DNA from: Clostridia bacterium
GTDB lineage: Bacteria; Bacillota; Clostridia; Oscillospirales; Acutalibacteraceae
Direction of reading: 5' to 3'
Assembly: GCA_017517135.1 (NCBI GenBank)
Contig: JAFXAK010000026.1
Coordinates: forward strand, 1-50,807
Length of the DNA: 50,807 bases
In this document: in pieces, positions 41,803 to 50,807 of the stretch
Layout of the letters: each line of letters starts with the position of its first letter
Position numbering within the stretch: position 1 is the first letter of the stretch
The notes under the pieces: generated by a model
Seen by the model: the letters and a program-made list of their open reading frames with translations, nothing else
Databases searched by the model: none
Told to the model about the DNA's origin: nothing
Made by a program: the position numbers and the translations under genes

Positions 41803-44346
41803 TTACTGCTCGTCCTGAGCTGTTTCCTGCTCGTTTTCATCCTCGGGATTATCGGGGAGAGCATCAGCAGGCTCATCTTCTGATTTAAGAGTGCTGGTCA
41901 GAGTTATAACCTTATCGTTTTCTCCGAGGCGCATTACCCTTACGCCCTTTGACGGTCTTGCACATTCTCTGATATCTGTAACAGCAAGACGGATAATAAG
42001 TCCCTCAGAGGAAATGAGAATTACATCCTCGTCATCATATACAACCTTGACTGCACAAACAAGACCGTATTTTTCGGTACGGTAGTTCATTGAGCCGAAG
42101 CCGCCTCTTGTCTGAACTCTGTAGTCGGAGAAATCACTCTTTCTGCCGTTACCGGTTTCGCTTACGGTGAGTACCTTTCCGCCCTTTTCCTCGTCAAGTA
42201 TTTCCATACCGACAACGCAGTCATCGTCATACTTGAAGGAAATAGCCTTAACGCCTCTTGCAGTTCTGCCTATAACTCTTGCATCCTCTTCGTTGAATCT
42301 GATACCGAGTCCGCGTCTTGTTGCAACAAAGAGGTCATTTTTACCTGTTGTGAGCTTAACGCTGCGGAGAATATCACCCTCGTCAAGATTAATGGCAATA
42401 ATACCGTTCTTTCTTATATTATTGAAGGCTGAAAGCTCTGTTCGTTTAATAATACCGTGAGCCGTACACATACAAAGATACATATCCTCGGCATCTTTAG
42501 GTATCATTATCATAGCGGAAACCTTTTCGTCACTTTCAATGGGCAGAATGTTTACAAGATTCATACCCTTGCTTATACGGCTTCCCTCGGGAATTTCATA
42601 GCCCTTTATCTTATATGCCTTACCCTTTGTTGTGAAGAACATAACGCTGTCGTGAGTGGAGCAGGTAAACATAGTATTAACAACATCTTCTTCGCGTCTT
42701 GTTATACCAATCTTACCCTTACCGCCCTTCTTCTGAACATTATATTCGTCTGCCGCCATTCTCTTGATATAACCCATTTCGGTCATAGTAAGAACGCAGG
42801 TTTCCTCGGGAATAAGGTCTTCAATATCAACCTCACCGCTGACATTTACAATTTCTGTTCTTCTTGCATCATCATAACGGCCTCTTACCTCGAGTGCTTC
42901 TTCCTTAACGAGTGCGAGCACATTTTCGTGAGAGCTTAAAATTCTGAGGAATTCTGCTATCTTTTCCTGTAAAGCAGCCATTTCCTCTTCTATCTTGAGT
43001 CTTTCAAGACCTGTCAGCTGTCCTAAACGCATCTGAACGATGTGATTTGCCTGAATTTCATCAAAGTCAAAGCGTGCCATAAGGTTTTCCTTACCTTCCT
43101 GAACGCTCTTTGATGCACGGAGAATTTTTATAACCTCGTCAATAACATCCAATGCCTTAAGCAGACCTTCGAGTATATGTGCTCTGTCCTGAGCCTTTTT
43201 GAGGTCAAAACGGGTTCTTCTTTCAATAACCTGACACTGATGGTCAATATAATGCTCAAGAATCTGCTTGAGATTAAGTACCTTAGGCTCGCCGTTTACG
43301 AGGGCAAGCATTATAATACCGAAGGTTGTCTGCAGCTGTGTGAAGCTGAAAAGCTGATTGAGCACAACCTGAGGATTTGCATCTCTTTTAAGGTCAATAA
43401 CTATCTTCATATCGCCTCTTGAAGAATAGTCATTTATATCCGAAATACCTTCTATTTTCTTATCCTTATGAAGGTCGGCAATAGACTCGATAAGTCTTGC
43501 CTTGTTTACCGTATAGGGAATTTCGGTAACAACAATAGAATATCTGCCGTTTTTGTTTTCAACAATTTCACATTTTGCTCTGACAGCTATTTTACCTCTG
43601 CCCGTTGCATATGCAGCTCTGATACCTGCTCTGCCCATAATCATACCGTATGTGGGGAAATCAGGTCCCTTGATATGCTCCATAAGCTCTTCAACACCCG
43701 CATCGGGGTTATCAATAAGACAGCACATACCGTCTATAAGCTCGCCTATGTTGTGAGGAGGGATATTTGTTGCCATACCTACGGCAATACCCATTGAGCC
43801 GTTTGCAAGGATATTCGGAAATCTTGAGGGCAGAACAACGGGTTCTTTGAGTCTGTCGTCATAGTTGCCCGTAAAATCAACGGTATCCTTATCAATATCT
43901 GTGAGCATTTCAAGCGAAATCTTGCTCATTCTTGATTCTGTATAACGGTATGCAGCAGGCGGATCACCGTCTATTGAACCGAAGTTACCGTGACCGTCAA
44001 CAAGAGTGTATCTCATAGAGAAGCTCTGTGCAAGTCTTACCATAGCATCATAAACAGATGCGTCACCGTGGGGATGATAACGGCCCAGAACTGAGCCTAC
44101 GGTGTCTGCACACTTACGGTATTCCTTATCGGGCATAAGATTATTTTCATACATCGTGTAAAGAATACGGCGGTGTACGGGCTTTAAGCCGTCCCTTACA
44201 TCGGGAAGCGCTCTCTGTGTTATAACCGACATTGAATAATCGAGGAAGGATTTTCTCATTTCCTTATCGAGGTCTACCTCAATAAGTGTTCCCAACTGAT
44301 TATTTTCCTGCTCGGGCTGATTTATCATATTTTCATCATTTGACAT
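41803..44346 (-). CDS. gyrA: DNA gyrase subunit A
   Basis: Breakage-reunion subunit of gyrase, which supercoils DNA with GyrB. 847 residues. Winged helix/QRDR at 91-100 reads [10 protein letters not shown], so the position equal to E. coli Ser83 is Ala here (Ser follows, Asp87-equivalent present). Catalytic Tyr135 in AAYRYTE (Met is usual before the Arg, Tyr here). C-terminal beta pinwheel contains QKKGGKG, the GyrA box, which separates gyrase from topoisomerase IV. Acidic C-terminal tail. Follows gyrB by 23 bases, same operon. Start with GGGAGGAACAG. Confidence 0.96.
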   Translation of the reverse strand: MSNDENMINQPEQENNQLGTLIEVDLDKEMRKSFLDYSMSVITQRALPDVRDGLKPVHRRILYTMYENNLMPDKEYRKCADTVGSVLGRYHPHGDASVYDAMVRLAQSFSMRYTLVDGHGNFGSIDGDPPAAYRYTESRMSKISLEMLTDIDKDTVDFTGNYDDRLKEPVVLPSRFPNILANGSMGIAVGMATNIPPHNIGELIDGMCCLIDNPDAGVEELMEHIKGPDFPTYGMIMGRAGIRAAYATGRGKIAVRAKCEIVENKNGRYSIVVTEIPYTVNKARLIESIADLHKDKKIEGISDINDYSSRGDMKIVIDLKRDANPQVVLNQLFSFTQLQTTFGIIMLALVNGEPKVLNLKQILEHYIDHQCQVIERRTRFDLKKAQDRAHILEGLLKALDVIDEVIKILRASKSVQEGKENLMARFDFDEIQANHIVQMRLGQLTGLERLKIEEEMAALQEKIAEFLRILSSHENVLALVKEEALEVRGRYDDARRTEIVNVSGEVDIEDLIPEETCVLTMTEMGYIKRMAADEYNVQKKGGKGKIGITRREEDVVNTMFTCSTHDSVMFFTTKGKAYKIKGYEIPEGSRISKGMNLVNILPIESDEKVSAMIMIPKDAEDMYLCMCTAHGIIKRTELSAFNNIRKNGIIAINLDEGDILRSVKLTTGKNDLFVATRRGLGIRFNEEDARVIGRTARGVKAISFKYDDDCVVGMEILDEEKGGKVLTVSETGNGRKSDFSDYRVQTRGGFGSMNYRTEKYGLVCAVKVVYDDEDVILISSEGLIIRLAVTDIRECARPSKGVRVMRLGENDKVITLTSTLKSEDEPADALPDNPEDENEQETAQDEQ

Positions 44347-44369
44347 TTTCTGTTCCTCCCAAAAAGGAA

Positions 44370-46364
44370 TTATATATCGAGATTCTGAACGAATTTAGCG
44401 TTCTTTTCAATGAAATCTCTTCTCGGCTCAACCTTGTCACCCATAAGAATACTGAAGGTTTCGTCCGCTTCTATAGCATCCTCAAGACGGACCTTGAGCA
44501 TTGTTCTGACAGCAGGGTCCATTGTTGTTTCCCAGAGCTGCTCGGGGTCCATTTCACCGAGACCTTTATATCTCTGTATTGAATAGCCTGTTCCGAGCTT
44601 TTCTATTATTTCGTCTCTCTGCTCATCAGAATAAGCATAATGATGCTTTTTATTCTTTGTAAGTCTGTAAAGAGGGGGCTGTGCTATATAAATGTGTCCG
44701 TTATCAATGAGAGGTCTCATATAACGGAAGAAGAAGGTTAAAAGAAGAGTTCTGATATGTGCACCGTCAACATCGGCATCCGCCATAATAACAACCTTGT
44801 GATATCTCAGCTTCGTGATATCAAAGTCCTCTCCTATTCCCGTACCGAGAGAAAGAACAACGGGAATGAGCTTTTCGTTTCCGATAACCTTATCTATTCT
44901 TGATTTTTCAACATTGAGCATCTTACCCCAGAGAGGAAGTATTGCCTGAGTTGTTCTGTCTCTGCCTTCCTTTGCAGAGCCGCCCGCAGAGTCACCCTCT
45001 ACGATGAATATTTCACAGTTTTCGGGGTTCTTGTCTGTGCAGTCATAAAGCTTACCGGGAAGTGAATTTCCCTCAAGTGCGGATTTTCTTCTTGCAAGCT
45101 CCTTAGCCTTTCTTGCTGCCTCTCTTGCTCTTGCGGCATCAAGGGCTTTATTGAATATAGTTCTTGCAACAGACGGATTTTCTTCAAAATATGTTGAAAG
45201 CTTTTCATATACCATTGACTGCACAAGCTGTGTGATGTCTGTATTACCGAGCTTACCCTTTGTCTGTCCTTCAAATTCTGCTTCCGTAAGCTTAACGCTG
45301 ATAACAGCGGTAAGACCTTCTCTTACATCCTCACCCGAAAGATTTTTGTCTCCCTCTTTGATGAAGTTATATTTTCTGCCGTAATCGTTGAAAACTCTTG
45401 TAAGAGCGTTCTTGAAGCCTGTTTCGTGAGTACCGCCGTCTATGGTACGGACATTGTTTGCGAAGCTTAATATAATTTCATTATAGCTGTCGTTATACAT
45501 AATCGAAACTTCCGCGCTTCTGTCACCTTTTACGGTTGAAAAATGAATGGGAGTATCGTGTACGGGGGTAAGTCCTCTGCTTTCGTTTATATATGTTGAG
45601 AAGCTTGAAATACCGCCGTCAAAGCAAAAAACCTCTTCTGTTATGTTTTCAGCATCTCTTGAATCTGTCAGAGTGATTTTAAGACCTGCATTAAGGAATG
45701 CCTGTTCTCTTATTCTTCTCTGCAGAGTTTCATATTCATAAACTGTGGTTTCCGTGAATACCTCGGGATCAGCCTTGAATCTTATAAGAGTTCCCGTTTC
45801 TTCGGTATCTCCTATTACTTCAAGCTCACTCGCAATAGCACCTCTTTCAAAACGCTGACGGTGAATGTGTCCGTTCTGGCTTACCTCAACCTCAAGCCAT
45901 TCGGAAAGAGCGTTAACAACGGATGAACCAACACCGTGAAGACCGCCCGATACCTTATAGCCGCTGCCGCCGAATTTACCGCCTGCGTGAAGCACCGTAA
46001 GAACAACCGTTACGGCAGGCATACCCTGCTTTTCGTTTATATCAACGGGAATTCCTCGTCCGTTATCTCTTACGGTAATAATATCCCCCGGGAGAATTTC
46101 AACCTCAATATGAGTACAATAGCCTGCAAGAGCTTCGTCTATTGAGTTGTCGAGAATTTCGTAAACGAGGTGATGAAGTCCTCTGGGGCCTGTTGAGCCG
46201 ATATACATACCCGGTCTTTTTCTTACAGCCTCAAGTCCTTCAAGAACCTGAATCTGGTTGGCATCGTATGTTTCACTTACAGCTGTGTCCATCTGCTCAT
46301 TCATTTCAACAGAATTTACAGTCTCCTCCAAACCCTCATTCACTTCTTTTTTGGTATTTTCCAT
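44370..46364 (-). CDS. gyrB: DNA gyrase subunit B
   Basis: ATPase subunit of gyrase. 664 residues with an acidic N-terminal extension of about 33 residues before [30 protein letters not shown] ATPase: [15 protein letters not shown] (N box), [35 protein letters not shown]. Transducer, then TOPRIM with [18 protein letters not shown] and [20 protein letters not shown]-terminal [33 protein letters not shown] precedes the start. The length (about 640 without extension) is standard. Confidence 0.97.
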   Translation of the reverse strand: MENTKKEVNEGLEETVNSVEMNEQMDTAVSETYDANQIQVLEGLEAVRKRPGMYIGSTGPRGLHHLVYEILDNSIDEALAGYCTHIEVEILPGDIITVRDNGRGIPVDINEKQGMPAVTVVLTVLHAGGKFGGSGYKVSGGLHGVGSSVVNALSEWLEVEVSQNGHIHRQRFERGAIASELEVIGDTEETGTLIRFKADPEVFTETTVYEYETLQRRIREQAFLNAGLKITLTDSRDAENITEEVFCFDGGISSFSTYINESRGLTPVHDTPIHFSTVKGDRSAEVSIMYNDSYNEIILSFANNVRTIDGGTHETGFKNALTRVFNDYGRKYNFIKEGDKNLSGEDVREGLTAVISVKLTEAEFEGQTKGKLGNTDITQLVQSMVYEKLSTYFEENPSVARTIFNKALDAARAREAARKAKELARRKSALEGNSLPGKLYDCTDKNPENCEIFIVEGDSAGGSAKEGRDRTTQAILPLWGKMLNVEKSRIDKVIGNEKLIPVVLSLGTGIGEDFDITKLRYHKVVIMADADVDGAHIRTLLLTFFFRYMRPLIDNGHIYIAQPPLYRLTKNKKHHYAYSDEQRDEIIEKLGTGYSIQRYKGLGEMDPEQLWETTMDPAVRTMLKVRLEDAIEADETFSILMGDKVEPRRDFIEKNAKFVQNLDI

Positions 46365-46406
46365 TTTATTTTATCCTCCCATAGGGTAATAATCAGAAAA
46401 GTATTT

Positions 46407-46661
46407 TTATATACCTTTGCTTCGCTTGATTACGGTTGAAGCCGATAACTGCGAAATATATATTTTTTGTGTGCCGTTTTTACCGGTACATAATACAAAA
46501 GATTTAGGCAATTCAAAGGAAACGGTTTTTGCCTCCCCTTTTTTTTCAGCCTTACTTAAAAAGTCTCTTGTTCTTTGCGAAACTGTTGATGTATCAAGGT
46601 CAAAAACACCGATTATTTCTTTATCTCTTATAACGGCATCCGTGCCTAAATCTATATACAT
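46407..46661 (-). CDS. extracellular matrix regulator RemB-like (DUF370)
   Basis: 84 residues. Matches the DUF370 family (RemB/YaaB position): MYIDLGTDAVIRDKEIIGVFDLDTST .. RDFLSKAEKKGE .. KSFVLCTGKNGTQKIYISQLSASTVIKRS. In Bacilli the RemA/RemB group regulates biofilm matrix genes. The ATG overlaps the recF stop (TGATG), with AAAGGAGAA inside recF, so translation is coupled. A TTG one codon earlier is possible. The recF-remB-gyrB order is a conserved Firmicutes arrangement. Confidence 0.88.
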   Translation of the reverse strand: MYIDLGTDAVIRDKEIIGVFDLDTSTVSQRTRDFLSKAEKKGEAKTVSFELPKSFVLCTGKNGTQKIYISQLSASTVIKRSKGI

Positions 46662-47734
46662 CAAACAATTTCTCCTTTTGATATATTAAAGGTTTTTCCG
46701 CCGAGCATCCTTAAAACTGCAGACGGATCGCAGCAGGTTATAAACACCTGACGGTCTTTTATGTGATTTAATATATAATCCTGCCTTAAAACATCAAGCT
46801 CACTCATAACATCGTCAAGTAAAATAACGGGCTTTTCGCCGGTTTCTTTTTCTATGACCGCAGCCTCGCCCAATTTAAGTGCTAAAGCACAAGAGCGCTG
46901 CTGTCCCTGTGAGCCGAAGCTTCTTGCCGAAAAACCGTTGAGTAATATCTCAATATCGTCTCTGTGCGGCCCTGCAAGGGTTATTTTATTGAGAATATCC
47001 TCCCGTCTTTTTTCTTTTAATATGTCGGATAAGGTCTTTTCGTTTCTTTCGTCGGACTTTTTGACATAATTAAAAGATATTTCCTCTCTTCCCGAGGAAA
47101 GACCGCCGTAGATATCAACAATAAAGGGTGTCAGGGTGCTGAGATATTCCTTTCGCCAGTCAATAACAGCCTGTCCGGAAACGGATATTTTCTCGTCTAT
47201 AATATCGAGCATATCATAAAGCTGTGCATTCACCGAAATATCTTTAAGAATAACATTTCTCTGCTGCAGCAGTCTGTTATATTCGCTGAGTATTCTTGCG
47301 TAATTAGGCTTTAACTGACATATTGCGGCATCTATAAATTTTCTTCTTTCAGAAGGACCGTCTTTTATAACGGACATAAATGACGGAGAAAAAATAACCG
47401 TATTGAATTTACCCATCATAGCGGTGGGCGAGGGGAGAGTAACACCGTTGAGTGTTGCAGCTCTTTTGTTTATTACGGTAATTTCCGCTTTCTGATTTCT
47501 TGAAAAGGCTTCAAAATCAAGCTTCAGCTTCGAGAAATTATTACCGAAGCCCACAAGCTCCCTGTCCTTTGCTCCTCTGAAGCTTTTAAGACCGCTGAAA
47601 AGCCATATTCCCTCAAGAATATTGGTTTTCCCCTGTGCATTTTCGCCGTAGATTATATTTACCGCGCTGTCAGGCTCAATACACATCTCATTTATGTTTC
47701 TGAAGCCCTTTAATTCGATTTTATTTACTTTCAT
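46661..47734 (-). CDS. recF: DNA replication and repair protein RecF
   Basis: SMC-like ATPase loading RecA at gaps via RecO/RecR. 357 residues. Walker A IYGENAQGKTNILEGIWL near 28-46; RRKFIDAAICQLKPNYARILSEYNRLLQQRN (family signature); ABC signature region FGSQGQQRSCALALKLGEA; Walker B PVILLDDVMSELDVLRQDYIL; and ITCCDPSAVL. It overlaps the upstream S4 gene by 14 bases, with no strong SD of its own, so it is probably translationally coupled. Confidence 0.95.
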   Translation of the reverse strand: MKVNKIELKGFRNINEMCIEPDSAVNIIYGENAQGKTNILEGIWLFSGLKSFRGAKDRELVGFGNNFSKLKLDFEAFSRNQKAEITVINKRAATLNGVTLPSPTAMMGKFNTVIFSPSFMSVIKDGPSERRKFIDAAICQLKPNYARILSEYNRLLQQRNVILKDISVNAQLYDMLDIIDEKISVSGQAVIDWRKEYLSTLTPFIVDIYGGLSSGREEISFNYVKKSDERNEKTLSDILKEKRREDILNKITLAGPHRDDIEILLNGFSARSFGSQGQQRSCALALKLGEAAVIEKETGEKPVILLDDVMSELDVLRQDYILNHIKDRQVFITCCDPSAVLRMLGGKTFNISKGEIV

Positions 47735-47981
47735 TAAGACTAACTATTAAAAATCTCTGATTTCTGTATTCAAAATTATCTCCGGGGAAAAGCTTTTTAC
47801 CTCTTACAAGGCACTTTTCACCGTTTACCTTTATTCTTTCTTCCTCAATAAGAATTTTAGCGTGTCCGCCCGTTGAAGCAATGTTACTGAGCTTCAATGC
47901 GGAATCAAGCTTTATAAATTCCGTTTTTATAGGAAGCTCATTTTCTTCTATTTCAAGAAGCCTTACTTTAATCTTTTTCAC
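47721..47981 (-). CDS. yaaA: S4-domain protein YaaA
   Basis: 86 residues, GTG start. An RNA-binding S4-like domain, with LDSALKLSNIASTGGHAKILIEEERIKVNGEKCLVRGKKLFPGD the family core. In Firmicutes it always lies between dnaN and recF; its role is not settled (ribosome-related suggested). Shares an operon with dnaN and recF; the recF start lies inside it. Confidence 0.92.
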   Translation of the reverse strand: MKKIKVRLLEIEENELPIKTEFIKLDSALKLSNIASTGGHAKILIEEERIKVNGEKCLVRGKKLFPGDNFEYRNQRFLIVSLNESK

Positions 47982-48002
47982 TTTTATTTCTCTTTTCTTT
48001 TA

Positions 48003-49112
48003 TCAGTCATTCTTTATTCTTACGGGAAGAATAAGATAAAGGAAATTTTCTCCGTCGGGCGGTAAAATTATAGCGGGAGCTAAGGGGCCGTTAAGATTTA
48101 TAAGCACCTCATCCGTTTCGCACGAGCGAAGAGCATCAAGCATAAATCTGTTGTTGAAGCCGATTTCAGTCCTTTTACCGTCTGTTGAAGCCTCAATTCT
48201 GTCATTAGAGCTTCCCAGAGCCGTAACTGCGGAAATTTTTATAATATCCTCATCAAAAATAAATCTTATGGGACTTCTCGTTTTTTCGGTTATTATTATT
48301 GAAGCTCTTTCAATACATTCAATAAGCTTTTTTGTGTTAACTCTTACCGTTGCGGATTTTGCGGAGGGGATAGCGGAACGGTAATCGAGAAAATCACCCT
48401 CAAGCAGACGGGAAATAAGGCTGTAGTCTCCGATATTGAAAATAATATGACGGCGGCCGATGCTTATTTTAATAAAGTTATCCTCATCATTTATAAGCTT
48501 TATAACCTCTGCAAGAGTTTTTGCGGGAACAACAAAGGAGATATCATTTCCCGAATAATCCGTAAATTCATTTCTTATTGCAAGTCTGTAGCCGTCTAAA
48601 GCTACGAGCTTTATCTGACCTGCGGTAATTTCAAACTTTATACCTCTGTGAACAGCCTTTGAATCGTCAACAGACACGGCAAAGATAGTCTGTCTTACCA
48701 TATCCTTGAGAACACTCTGAGAAACCGTAAAGGGAACCTCGTCCGTTATTTTAGGAAGCTCGGGGTATTCATCGGGATTCATGCTTATAATTGTGTATTC
48801 AACATTTCCGCTCTTTATAGTACATACATTCTTATCATCACAGTCTATAACAACATTTTCCTCGGGAAGATGCTTTAATATGTCACAAAGAGTTTTAGCG
48901 TTAAGAACAACAGCACCGCCTCTTTCAATGCGTACATTCATTGATGTTGTGATACCGAGGTCAAGATCAAAACCGCTCAGTTCTATTTTTGATTCTCCGG
49001 TTGTTTTAATAAGAATACCCTCTATATGCGGCATAACAGCCTTTGCAGGTACACATCTTTGTACATTAAGACAAACATTGGTAAGTGCCTGAGTGTTACA
49101 AATTATTCTCAT
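48003..49112 (-). CDS. dnaN: DNA polymerase III sliding clamp (beta subunit)
   Basis: Ring-shaped processivity clamp of the replicase. 369 residues, three repeated clamp folds. Recognised by position, length and patterns: NVQRCVPAKAVMPHIEGILIKTTG, FVVPAKTLAEVIKLINDED, GDFLDYRSAIPSAKSATVRVNTKKLIECIERASI, FNNRFMLDALRSCETDEVLINLNGPLAPAIILPPDGENFLYLILPVR (C-terminal hydrophobic pocket). GGAGGATATCGG precedes the ATG. It is 300 bases downstream of dnaA; the gap holds the candidate origin. Confidence 0.96.
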   Translation of the reverse strand: MRIICNTQALTNVCLNVQRCVPAKAVMPHIEGILIKTTGESKIELSGFDLDLGITTSMNVRIERGGAVVLNAKTLCDILKHLPEENVVIDCDDKNVCTIKSGNVEYTIISMNPDEYPELPKITDEVPFTVSQSVLKDMVRQTIFAVSVDDSKAVHRGIKFEITAGQIKLVALDGYRLAIRNEFTDYSGNDISFVVPAKTLAEVIKLINDEDNFIKISIGRRHIIFNIGDYSLISRLLEGDFLDYRSAIPSAKSATVRVNTKKLIECIERASIIITEKTRSPIRFIFDEDIIKISAVTALGSSNDRIEASTDGKRTEIGFNNRFMLDALRSCETDEVLINLNGPLAPAIILPPDGENFLYLILPVRIKND

Positions 49113-49412
49113 CCGATATCCTCCGTTCGGTTTTTAACCTTTTTTTCTTAATTGAAATGAAATTTTCCCCCCTCACAGGGGTAAGGATTGTTTTAAAAAT
49201 AGTAGTAGTAGTAGGGGCTGTTGAAATTGTTTAAAAGTCCGGTAAGCATTGATATTACTGAAAAATTTAACCGTTTTTCAGTTTTGATAAAATTTTGATA
49301 AAATTTTAATTCAACAATTCTTTTTTTCAGAATGTTTACAATGTTGAAAAAGAGATGTTGAAAAGTGAAAACTTGTTCAAAACTTTCCTATAATTTCCTG
49401 CTTTTTTTGATG
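49113..49412. other. oriC: candidate origin unwinding region between dnaA and dnaN
   Basis: No gene lies here. On plus it holds five consecutive TAG triplets (49200-49214), identical to the DnaA-trio pattern that DnaA uses to open origins, a GGGGC patch after them, two back-to-back nonamer-like words at 49219-49227 (TGTTGAAAT) and 49228-49236 (TGTTTAAAA), long AT-rich runs (49261-49330), and further TGTTGAAAA copies at 49342 and 49356 and TGTTCAAAA at 49374. No TTATCCACA was found. In Bacillus the dnaA-dnaN gap is the unwinding site, which supports the reading. The promoter of dnaN should also lie here. Confidence 0.65.
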
Positions 49413-50741
49413 TTATTTTTCCTGAAATTCCTTGATTGTGTTTATGACAAGAAGCTTCACGGAAGCACTTTCCTGCATTTTTTCCTCTGCACATTTAAGA
49501 GAATGCAGAACTGTTGAGTGGTTTTTATCGAAAATTTCTCCGATTTCCTTAAGAGTTAAATCTGTTACTTCTTTTATAACATACATAGAAATCTGTCTTG
49601 CAAGAGTGATTTTAGCCTGTCTTTTATCAGATTTTATATCTGCCAAGGTAACATTGTATGTCTGGGCAATTCTTTCCATTATTTTATCGGTTATAACGGA
49701 AATCGGCTGATTGTCGGTTGTTATATCCTTGATTATGTTCTGAACCTGCTCAATTGTTACGGGTGTGCCGTATGCCTTGCTCATAGCGTCAATCTTTTTA
49801 ACCGTACCCTCAAGCTGACGGATATTGTTTTTGATTTTCTGAGCTATGTATTCTGTAACAGAATCGCTGAGCCTTATGCCTAACTGTTCGCATTTTCTTT
49901 TTATGATTGCTTTTCTTGTGTCTATGTCAGGCGGCTGAATATCAGCTATAACACCCTGCTCGAAACGGGTTCTCAGTCTCTCATCAAGACCTGCCATTTC
50001 TTTGGGAGGAATATCGGATGTGATAACAATCTGCTTTCCTGCCTGCTGGAGAACATTGAAGGTGTGGAAAAATTCCTCCTGTACGGATTCACCGCGCTGA
50101 ATTATCTGGATATCATCCATCAAAAGAGCATCTACATTTCTGTACTTATTATGGAAGTGATCCATATTCTTGTTGTAGATATCCTTAACAAGCTCATTCA
50201 TAAAGTTTTCACCGGTGGTGTAAATAAGAATTGCATCGGGATTCTGTGCTTTGAGCTTGTTATAAACAGCGAGCATAAGATGTGTTTTTCCCAATCCGCT
50301 TCTTCCGTATATGAGAAGAGGATTGTATTTTGTGCCGGGCTCCTCGCAAACACCTCTTGCAACATTGTATGCAAAGGTATTTGATTTTCCTACTATGAAA
50401 TTATCAAATGTAAAGCCTGAAAAAGCATTCTGTGACTCTTTATTTTCAGGTTCTGATTTATTTTCTTTTTTATCTGAAGAATTGTCTGATATAGTTTTAT
50501 CAACTATTATATCAATTTCAACGGGGAAGCCTAAAACCTGCTCGAAGCCGTCTTTTATAATACCTGAAAATTTATCCTGTATTATAGATTTCTTATAGTC
50601 CGCACTTACAAGGAAAACAACCGTGTCATTTTCAAATTTTATAAATTCCAAGGGTGCAAACCATATATTATAAAGAGGCTGTGCAACCTGAGCTTTGCAG
50701 ATATTCAGTACCTCTTTCCATACATCGTTAAAAGTATCCAT
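49413..50741 (-). CDS. dnaA: chromosomal replication initiator DnaA
   Basis: Binds DnaA boxes and opens the origin in the ATP form. 442 residues. Domain I 1-80 (WKEVLNICKAQVAQPLYNIWFAPLEFI), short linker about 85-107, AAA+ domain about 110-325 with FTFDNFIVGKSNTFAYNVA, Walker A YGRSGLGKTH (145-154), Walker B LLMDDIQ, sensor I ITSDIPPKEM and the Box VII Arg in DERLRTRF; domain IV helix-turn-helix about 345-442. The DNA-recognition loop reads DKNHST (405-410) instead of the usual GRDHTT. AGGAG precedes the ATG; only 66 bases upstream are in the window. Confidence 0.96.
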   Translation of the reverse strand: MDTFNDVWKEVLNICKAQVAQPLYNIWFAPLEFIKFENDTVVFLVSADYKKSIIQDKFSGIIKDGFEQVLGFPVEIDIIVDKTISDNSSDKKENKSEPENKESQNAFSGFTFDNFIVGKSNTFAYNVARGVCEEPGTKYNPLLIYGRSGLGKTHLMLAVYNKLKAQNPDAILIYTTGENFMNELVKDIYNKNMDHFHNKYRNVDALLMDDIQIIQRGESVQEEFFHTFNVLQQAGKQIVITSDIPPKEMAGLDERLRTRFEQGVIADIQPPDIDTRKAIIKRKCEQLGIRLSDSVTEYIAQKIKNNIRQLEGTVKKIDAMSKAYGTPVTIEQVQNIIKDITTDNQPISVITDKIMERIAQTYNVTLADIKSDKRQAKITLARQISMYVIKEVTDLTLKEIGEIFDKNHSTVLHSLKCAEEKMQESASVKLLVINTIKEFQEK

Positions 50742-50807
50742 ATTCTTTCTCCTGAAGCTTATTATTATTAAAAAAATTAAATCTTATATTAAAGAAAATA
50801 TTTAAAT

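Noticed and set aside
1-50807. CRISPR array, tRNA or rRNA genes
   Set aside because: No regularly spaced repeats of the right length and no cloverleaf or rRNA-like sequence were noticed; the only rRNA-like piece is the short L1 operator.

Overview
The window looks like the replication-origin neighbourhood of a low-to-medium GC Clostridia chromosome, most likely a gut Oscillospirales/Ruminococcaceae-type organism. This rests on gene content (dnaA-dnaN-S4-recF-remB-gyrB-gyrA, two ParB paralogues, rsmG-mnmG), strong AGGAGG-type ribosome binding sites, sigma-A-like TTGACA/TATAAT promoters with 17-18 bp spacers, and exported proteins with Thr/Pro 'APETTT/PENTT' linkers. No rRNA or tRNA genes and no CRISPR array were seen.

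Layout. 1-0.9 kb: no convincing gene; palindromes, a tandem pair of about 230-bp cassettes and two terminators. 0.95-4.2 kb: MFS sugar transporter and xylulokinase. 4.2-8.3 kb: ribosomal/transcription block rpmG-secE-nusG-rplK-rplA and rplJ-rplL, with an L1 operator that copies the 23S rRNA L1 site and an L10 leader. 8.4-13.8 kb (minus strand): two membrane proteins and a compact, intact phage packaging module (small ORF, large terminase, portal, Prp-type protease) without capsid or tail genes. 13.9-24.2 kb: OmpR/HisK two-component system, DUF4234 protein, Thr-rich lipoprotein, pyridoxal kinase, an exported CotH-like multidomain protein, nitroreductase, a PrsA/SurA-like lipoprotein and an unknown membrane protein. 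24.3-32.6 kb: serS, parB, parA, a second parB (noc position), rsmG, mnmG, and mnmE on the opposite strand. 33-40.6 kb: Ogg-type glycosylase, SGNH esterase, a GH4/phosphohexomutase/epimerase sugar operon, and an AbrB antitoxin with a truncated toxin. 40.6-50.8 kb (minus strand): LCP protein, gyrA, gyrB, remB, recF, S4 protein, dnaN, dnaA; the window ends 66 bases upstream of dnaA.

How it fits together. The dnaA-dnaN gap holds five consecutive TAG trinucleotides (a textbook DnaA-trio), AT-rich DNA and nonamers of the form TTTTNAACA instead of TTATCCACA. A second cluster of the same nonamers lies in the gene-free stretch at 33.1-33.48 kb. DnaA here reads DKNHST where the family signature is GRDHTT, so the protein and its site may have shifted together; this is the most interesting hypothesis in the window. 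Two perfect parS sites (27.46 and 29.62 kb) lie beside parAB and inside mnmG. Several families of short palindromic or MITE-like repeats fill the intergenic gaps. Other unusual items are a SecE with a roughly 65-residue Thr/Glu tail predicted outside the membrane, and the minimal phage module.
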